A DNA stretch of 64,000 bases. Source: Smittia aterrima. Its lineage: Eukaryota; Arthropoda; Insecta; Diptera; Chironomidae. Shown here in pieces: positions 59,128 through 64,000 of the stretch. The translations under genes were made by a program, and so were the position numbers. The notes below the pieces were generated by a model. The model was not told the DNA's origin and searched no databases. It saw only the letters and a program-made list of their open reading frames with translations. The stretch covers positions 1,178,001 to 1,242,000 of the forward strand of contig CP093831.1 of NCBI GenBank assembly GCA_033063855.1, in the 5' to 3' direction. Every line of letters begins with the position of its first letter. Within the stretch, counting starts at the first letter, position 1.

Positions 59128-61621
59128 AAGATTCAAATCATTTATCTTATCAAAGTTACTTAATAGTCGATAGAGTTTAATCTTTTGCTTGATAAGATTT
59201 ACAATCGGTAATTCCGCTACTTGAGTTCTTTCACAACAAAACCGACTAAAGTGTCTGACTGAGAAACGATTTATGAGAAATTGAGCGTGAAAAATCGATC
59301 GAAATATTTCTTCAGCAACGTTTAAGACTTCGAGCGAATGAAAAAATGTTTCAAACTGCGTCCGATCGATCAGCAATTTGAATGAACAAAGCGACTCGAC
59401 ACAATAGAGTAGCCAAATGTAATTATCGGGATCATTAGGAAAGCACCGGATGGCCCAGTGAGATATCGTTTCCATTAGCACTTTCGACGTGCTAAAATGC
59501 TTTCTTAATGGTGAAAATAGTTTCGTGCAATTAGACAAAATTATTTGTGACTCAAAAGCAATTGATAGCGTCGAGAACTCGTTTTCCAATTGTCGGGACG
59601 ATCTTGAGAATTTTAATGATTTGATTGAGCGTTTGAAATCTTGAAATTCAAGGCTTGAAAATATTTATTAATAGCTTTGATTTGATTAATAACCATCTGA
59701 GACGTCATTGGGCCGTTTATCATTAGTGTGACTTTTGTGCCGAGGTGAAATGCGCTGTGAATAATTGAACTGATCAAGAAGCTCTTCAGGAATGCACATC
59801 GTGAAAACGAAAAGGAAGAAAAGGAAAACCACAAAAGTGTATGACGATTATATCAATTACAAAACAAAGCGAGGACGCTTTAAAGGTTCAACATAATAAG
59901 ACTTAAATGCGAGTCGAGAGCAGCCTTAGAAGTGCATCGACTTATAAACGAGACCATTAATAAAAATTAAACCCTCAAAAATGTTTTCTTCATTATCGAT
60001 TAATTCAATGAACACTGGCCAACCCAAAACTCTGAGCACATCGAACGCAAGTGAACGGAAAATCAGTGTCTCGAATAACGAAGGAACCAGATTTTTCAGG
60101 AATTTCTTTGGCTTCCTAGCTCAATTATAATAAAAATTTAAATGTCACGTAAATAGGATTTCATCAAAGTCGCACGAGGCGACGAACCAGGAAACATAAT
60201 TTTCTTTGAAAAGCATTCGCAAGAGCGCGAATAATGGAGACTTTTCCATGCCAATAGTGATAATGAAATTATGATATTAGCTCACTTCAGTTTTGTGTGA
60301 CTATTCAATTATGTAACGCTTAAACTAATTTGTCACTCTCTCTCTCGTGAATCATTCCTGTCATGCTGTTCCTGTTTTCTCTCGCCTTGGGGTGAATCGC
60401 AGAATCGTCATCAACTTTTCATGATGCTGTAATTAAGTGCAGTGGAATGAAAATAATTCTCATGAATATTTTATGAGGCAAACATTAAACGACTCTTTCA
60501 TCATTGGAGGTCAGTGTTGCTTTACTTGCAATACATGAAACATTTTATGATTGAATCGGTTGAGCATCACTGCGACACAATTCAAAGATTCACGTTGCTC
60601 GATCTAATTCGCAAATGTTTGTAAAAACTCAAGCGAAAGGAAAAGAAACTTTATGGAAACACATCATCAATTATCGCGCGTTGAATAATTAATTAAAAAC
60701 AAATTAAATTCCAATTCAGTAGCGATTGAAACTTTGAGAGTTTCTCTCGTTCGGGGCCCCGGAAAGCAATCGAAATTTCGTTCTCCCAAATTAGGCAAAG
60801 GTAAATCGAATGTAGCGAACCGTGAATGATTTTAACACATCATTAATAATGTCGGAGACATACATACGAACAGAAGGCATTCAGCAGTTGAGTTATAGAC
60901 GACGCATTGGTTTAAATTATGACATCTGTTTGTTGAGTGAACGACGAAAGTTAGAGATGCGCGGTAATTGTTTACCGACTCGTCTAAGTTTCTCGGAGAA
61001 CGTTTCCTTGTAATTAAATTAAACCACAAAAGTCTTCAGCTCTCGTGTGTAATTTTATGAAAGCCATTACAACTCGCTCAACAACAATGAAAACTAACCG
61101 AATTGAAATTGAAGCAATTGACAAAAAAAGGCATAAAACAGTAATTTACGAATTAAAACTTTTTTTTTCTTTTTTTTCACCGAAAAGGTTTTCTGCGGCT
61201 GTTCCGGCCTAAAAGCAAGAAGCATCAAACCAATTATTTTTGTTAATGATTTGAGCTTGCTTTCAAGAAAAATTTTCGGGAAGCATATGTCGTCTCCCCC
61301 GAGCAACGAAATGTTCTCTTTCCTCCTTCTGCGGTTTCTTCTTTTAATGACTATTCAATTACTTTGTACCGAAGTAAGGAGGGGAAAAGGTGAAAGAAGT
61401 TACAGAAACAAACTTGAGCTGCATAGGAATTAGCGCAATAGAGCCTTGTGGCTATGAGTGAAGTCATGAGGAAGAGTTTTGCTCGCTCTTTACATGCTTG
61501 AAGTTTCTGGTCGTTTGAAAAACACCTTTGTAGTTCATTATGAGTGGCTCGAGGTGTTATCGATTGCTAAAGTCTGTGAATTAGGTTAAAACTTTAATTT
61601 GAATTATCACTGTTTCTGAAA

Positions 61622-61855
61622 TTAAAAAAAAAGAAAGAAAACACTCTGTCTGGATAAAATTAGCTGCATTGGGATTCGAACCCAGGCTCTCTCGCTAGTA
61701 ATTCTCTTTTGATCATTACAAATTTCAACTTCAACTGACTGTGAATGACTTTTGCTAAAACTCAAAGACTCTTCCTAAAATTTCCATTCTTATTAGAATG
61801 GAATTTCATTATTATGAAATTATCTCTGTTGACGACTCTTTCTCAATAAAATTGT
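61622..61855 (-). repeat. B-box repeat, copy A (tRNA-like or SINE-related)
   Basis: This is a 234-bp unit with a second copy at 61882-62105. On the minus strand it carries TGGGTTCGAATCCCA (61671-61683 core), a perfect T-arm/B-box element, and ends at the other side in a T-rich tail (TTTTCTTTCTTTTTTTTT) of the kind that stops RNA polymerase III. I cannot fold a whole tRNA around it: the seven bases after the T arm have no partner upstream and no A box is clear. A degraded tRNA-derived SINE or tRNA pseudogene is the best reading. Copy A has about 17 bp absent from copy B. Confidence 0.6.
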
Positions 61856-61881
61856 GAATGAAATCAAAGTCCATTAAAGGA

Positions 61882-62105
61882 AATTAAAAAAAAGAAAGAA
61901 AAAGGCCTTATATTCGCTTAAAACGCGATTTGTTATTTTGGGATTCGAACCCAGACTCTTTCGATAATGATTCTCTTTTGTTCATTACAAATTTCATCTT
62001 CAACTGACTGTGAATGACTTTTGCTAAAACTCAAAGACTCTTCTCAAAATTTCCATTCTAATAATGAAATTATCTCTGTTGATGACTCTTTCTCAATAAA
62101 ATTGT
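61882..62105 (-). repeat. B-box repeat, copy B (tRNA-like or SINE-related)
   Basis: This is the second copy of the unit, 26 bp downstream of copy A and in the same orientation. The B-box core (61940-61952), the following segment (TTCATTACAAATTTCATCTT) and the far half up to CTCTTTCTCAATAAAATTGT are strongly conserved. The 40 bp between the T-rich tail and the B box have diverged, and these would be the tRNA acceptor 3' side. Conservation is therefore not centred on a working tRNA acceptor stem. Confidence 0.6.
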
Positions 62106-62949
62106 AGAATCAACTGAGAATCTCTTCGTGAGAGCGGCGGAATGAAACAAAAACATTTTATTAAAACAAACTTCACAAGAAATAATTTTCCGTCTCGTTC
62201 TTTAAACCTTCAATTTTCGTGGTAAAACCCCCGGCAAAGTGGAATTGAGCAAACACAGTTTCTGCGTTTTCAAAATAGATTTTTATTAGCAATTATTTAC
62301 ATAAGTATCAAGTTAATGCTTGCGTTAACATGTATCTTGTATCCATTAAACACAAATTGAATTGTAAAACAAAATGCTTTGTGTAACGATCAAAGTTTCC
62401 TCTCGAATGCAAATTAAATTTATTTTCGCTAAAAACTTTTCGTTCTGAACGAAGGAAAATTTTCTCATCAAACTCAATAATGCTAATGAAGAAAGAGAGA
62501 AGTGAGAAAATGATATGATTTGATGTTCACAAAGTGGGAGGATGGAAAAATCCAGAGTTGCTCAACTGACAGCTTTGAAAATACTTCTCAAACATCTCTC
62601 ACTCTTCCAACAATTCTAAAAGTTCGACAACTTCTGAACTTAAGTTATAGATGAGAGCTTAAAAAATGTTAAAATTAAAATTCCATTTTTAATATTTCTC
62701 AGTTTACACAAAATATACAAAAGCGCAATAAAATATTTTTCAACTACGCTTACACTCAAACTGATAGAAGTTTTCGATTGTTTTCTCGTGTTTTCCCCTT
62801 TTATTTTGTCATTTCAACAAATACAGGAAAAAAAACGAATTTGCATGAGAAATGTTTTCACGTTTGCGCTTTTGTCGCATTCGCCAAACTGATTTTGTTT
62901 CTTTAATAAAAATGGCTGCAGACTCGAGACCATTGTGATTCGTTTATTT

Positions 62950-63400
62950 TCAAACTTGAATTGTATCTTCGTTATCACTTTGTGAGTTGCTCTCCGAGCG
63001 ACCTTCTGGACTGCCAGGGTTGAGTGTTGGACTTGGAGATCTTCTTGAGTCGTGGCTGTTGGTGCTGCTACTGTAAAAATTGCTTAACGTTGACAGTGAG
63101 TTCGATGCAGTGAGATGAGGGAATTGAGCTGCGTTTGGAGCTTGCATCGCTGAGAGAGGTGGCATTCCCGGTGCTCCTGGATAAAGTCGATAAGGAAGAG
63201 GTTTTTGAAGTGCCGCGGCAGCTGCTGCTTGTCGATAATAAAGGTCGACTGTGCTTGTTGGATTTCCCTGGGGAACTTGAGGAGGATAAGGCCAACCGCC
63301 CATGTAAGCAGGTCCGCCGTAAAGCCGTTGAAACGCTGCGTAATTTCCTGCTTCTGCAAGTAACTCCAGTCCAACCGCTGTCTGTCGTTTCCATTTCGTT
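62950..63400 (-). CDS. B-H1: BarH-type homeobox protein, last coding exon (3' end; gene continues beyond the window)
   Basis: After a TTACAG acceptor at 63401 the exon opens inside the homeodomain: the split Arg codon at position 53 is followed by TKWKRQ, the end of recognition helix 3. It continues TAVGLELLAEAGNYAAFQRL-YGG, the stretch that immediately follows the homeodomain in Bar-class proteins and is diagnostic. The rest is Pro, Ala and Ser-rich (YRQAAAAAALQKPLPYRLYP), ending SESNSQSDNEDTIQV before TGA, and has no fold. BarH proteins are nuclear DNA-binding regulators that pattern eye, leg and sensory organs in flies. B-H1 and B-H2 cannot be told apart from this exon. The first part of the homeodomain and the N terminus lie to the right of position 64000. 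Confidence 0.92.
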
Positions 63401-64000
63401 CTGTAAGACAAAAAGAGTGAAATCGTAAGTGTCACGATCACAAAAACAACAAAATAATGATAAAGTAAAATATAATTATGGTCTGCTAAATGCTTCCGGT
63501 CTTGAATTATTCCGAGGGGTTGCCTTTGCACCAGCGAGAAAGGCTGAAAGGCAACAGCGGTTCGTTTATTCAATTTCTACGCTGACATTCATGAACATAA
63601 ATAATTTTTCACGGGAAAGGCTCTCATGTGAGAAATGTCTGTAATTATTTGAAGAAACAAAAACTTTGTGCATGCACATTTGTTCTCAGCCGTTTATGTC
63701 TACAGCTTCGAGCGATTCTTATCGTTATGATAGTCAGATAAAAGCTAGAAGAGCTCTAATTGTCGATCATTCGGTTGAAGGTGAAGCGAGATCTTCATTC
63801 TTTCCAATTATTTCTCCATCCAATGTGCAAAATTGTTCCATTTCCCAAAACGATATTGAAACTAATTGCGAGCGATCAAGAAAATCGAAAACATTTAGAC
63901 GAAATTGCCATTCGCGTTGCTGCTTCTCTCGCAAGCGAAGCCATAATTTCAATTAGTTCGAGATTTTTACTCAGCACTGCCAATTGCAGTGCGAGTTGAT
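63401..64000 (-). other. BarH intron, running off the window
   Basis: This is intronic DNA upstream of the last BarH exon. No part of the remaining homeodomain is readable in these 600 bases, so the intron is longer than the visible stretch. Confidence 0.7.

Larger units (their letters stand above)
59106..62949. other. Intergenic region between carboxypeptidase copy 2 and BarH
   Basis: This 3.8-kb stretch holds no gene I can support. It contains the copy 2 poly(A) signal, a pair of B-box repeats at 61622-62105, and towards 62949 the BarH 3' UTR (genes converge). A 168-codon minus-strand frame at 59589-59083 overlaps the end of copy 2 and is treated as chance. Confidence 0.6.

Noticed and set aside
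59083..59589. 168-codon minus-strand open frame
   Set aside because: It overlaps the last exon of carboxypeptidase copy 2 on the other strand and has no recognisable motif, domain or splice context. A frame this long can arise by chance in 64 kb.
61660..61740. Functional tRNA gene on the minus strand
   Set aside because: The T arm is perfect, but no matching acceptor 5' strand, D arm or A box is found at tRNA spacing, and the acceptor-side bases differ between the two copies.
1..64000. CRISPR array, operons, toxin-antitoxin or phage defence genes
   Set aside because: The DNA is from an animal nucleus: genes are split by GT-AG introns and belong to insect families. No regular spacer repeats or bacterial gene clusters are present.

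Overview
This window is animal nuclear DNA, almost certainly from a dipteran insect, and most likely a nematoceran such as a midge (the finer placement is only an impression). The evidence is AT-rich sequence, GT-AG introns (many only 50-80 bp), and exon products that match insect families closely. These are the polarity scaffold Scribble, UBL5, a flavin amine oxidase, a gustatory receptor, two zinc carboxypeptidases and the 3' end of a BarH homeobox gene. All splice sites below were placed by eye and checked by carrying the reading phase from exon to exon.

Layout. Positions 1-4566 hold no recognisable gene. Positions 4567-44042 (minus strand) are one large gene, scrib, with at least 22 constitutive-looking coding exons. 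From the N terminus these encode a leucine-rich-repeat domain (exons 1-6, 44042-34593), an acidic linker (exons 7-9), PDZ1-PDZ2 (exons 10-11), a linker (exons 12-13), PDZ3-PDZ4 (exons 14-16) and a long C-terminal tail ending in a lysine-rich stretch. The basic reading is 2055 aa. A 2.4-kb in-frame exon (17708-20101) can add 798 aa, or end the protein at a TAA. A second candidate start exon (31060-31294) would splice in phase into PDZ1 and give a Scribble protein without leucine-rich repeats.

scrib is head to head with UBL5 (45124-45549, plus). Next come, on the minus strand, an unassigned coiled-coil protein (46366-46983) and, just upstream of it, a flavin monoamine/polyamine oxidase (47197-48719). 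A four-exon gustatory receptor (50205-51476, plus) follows. After about 4 kb without a clear gene come two tandem secreted M14 carboxypeptidases (55482-57113 and 57475-59105, plus). Their promoters, first exons and first introns are nearly or fully identical although the rest has diverged, which points to recent local gene conversion. A duplicated repeat of about 230 bp carrying a tRNA-type B box lies at 61622-62105. The right edge holds the last coding exon of a BarH gene (62950-63400, minus), whose 5' part is outside the window.

The genes do not form one pathway. Scribble organises epithelial polarity, UBL5 is a housekeeping splicing-linked modifier, the carboxypeptidases are probably gut digestive enzymes, and BarH is a developmental transcription factor. 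I found no CRISPR array, operon, prophage or other prokaryotic system. The observations most worth following are the two scrib isoform signals, the carboxypeptidase conversion tract and the B-box repeats.
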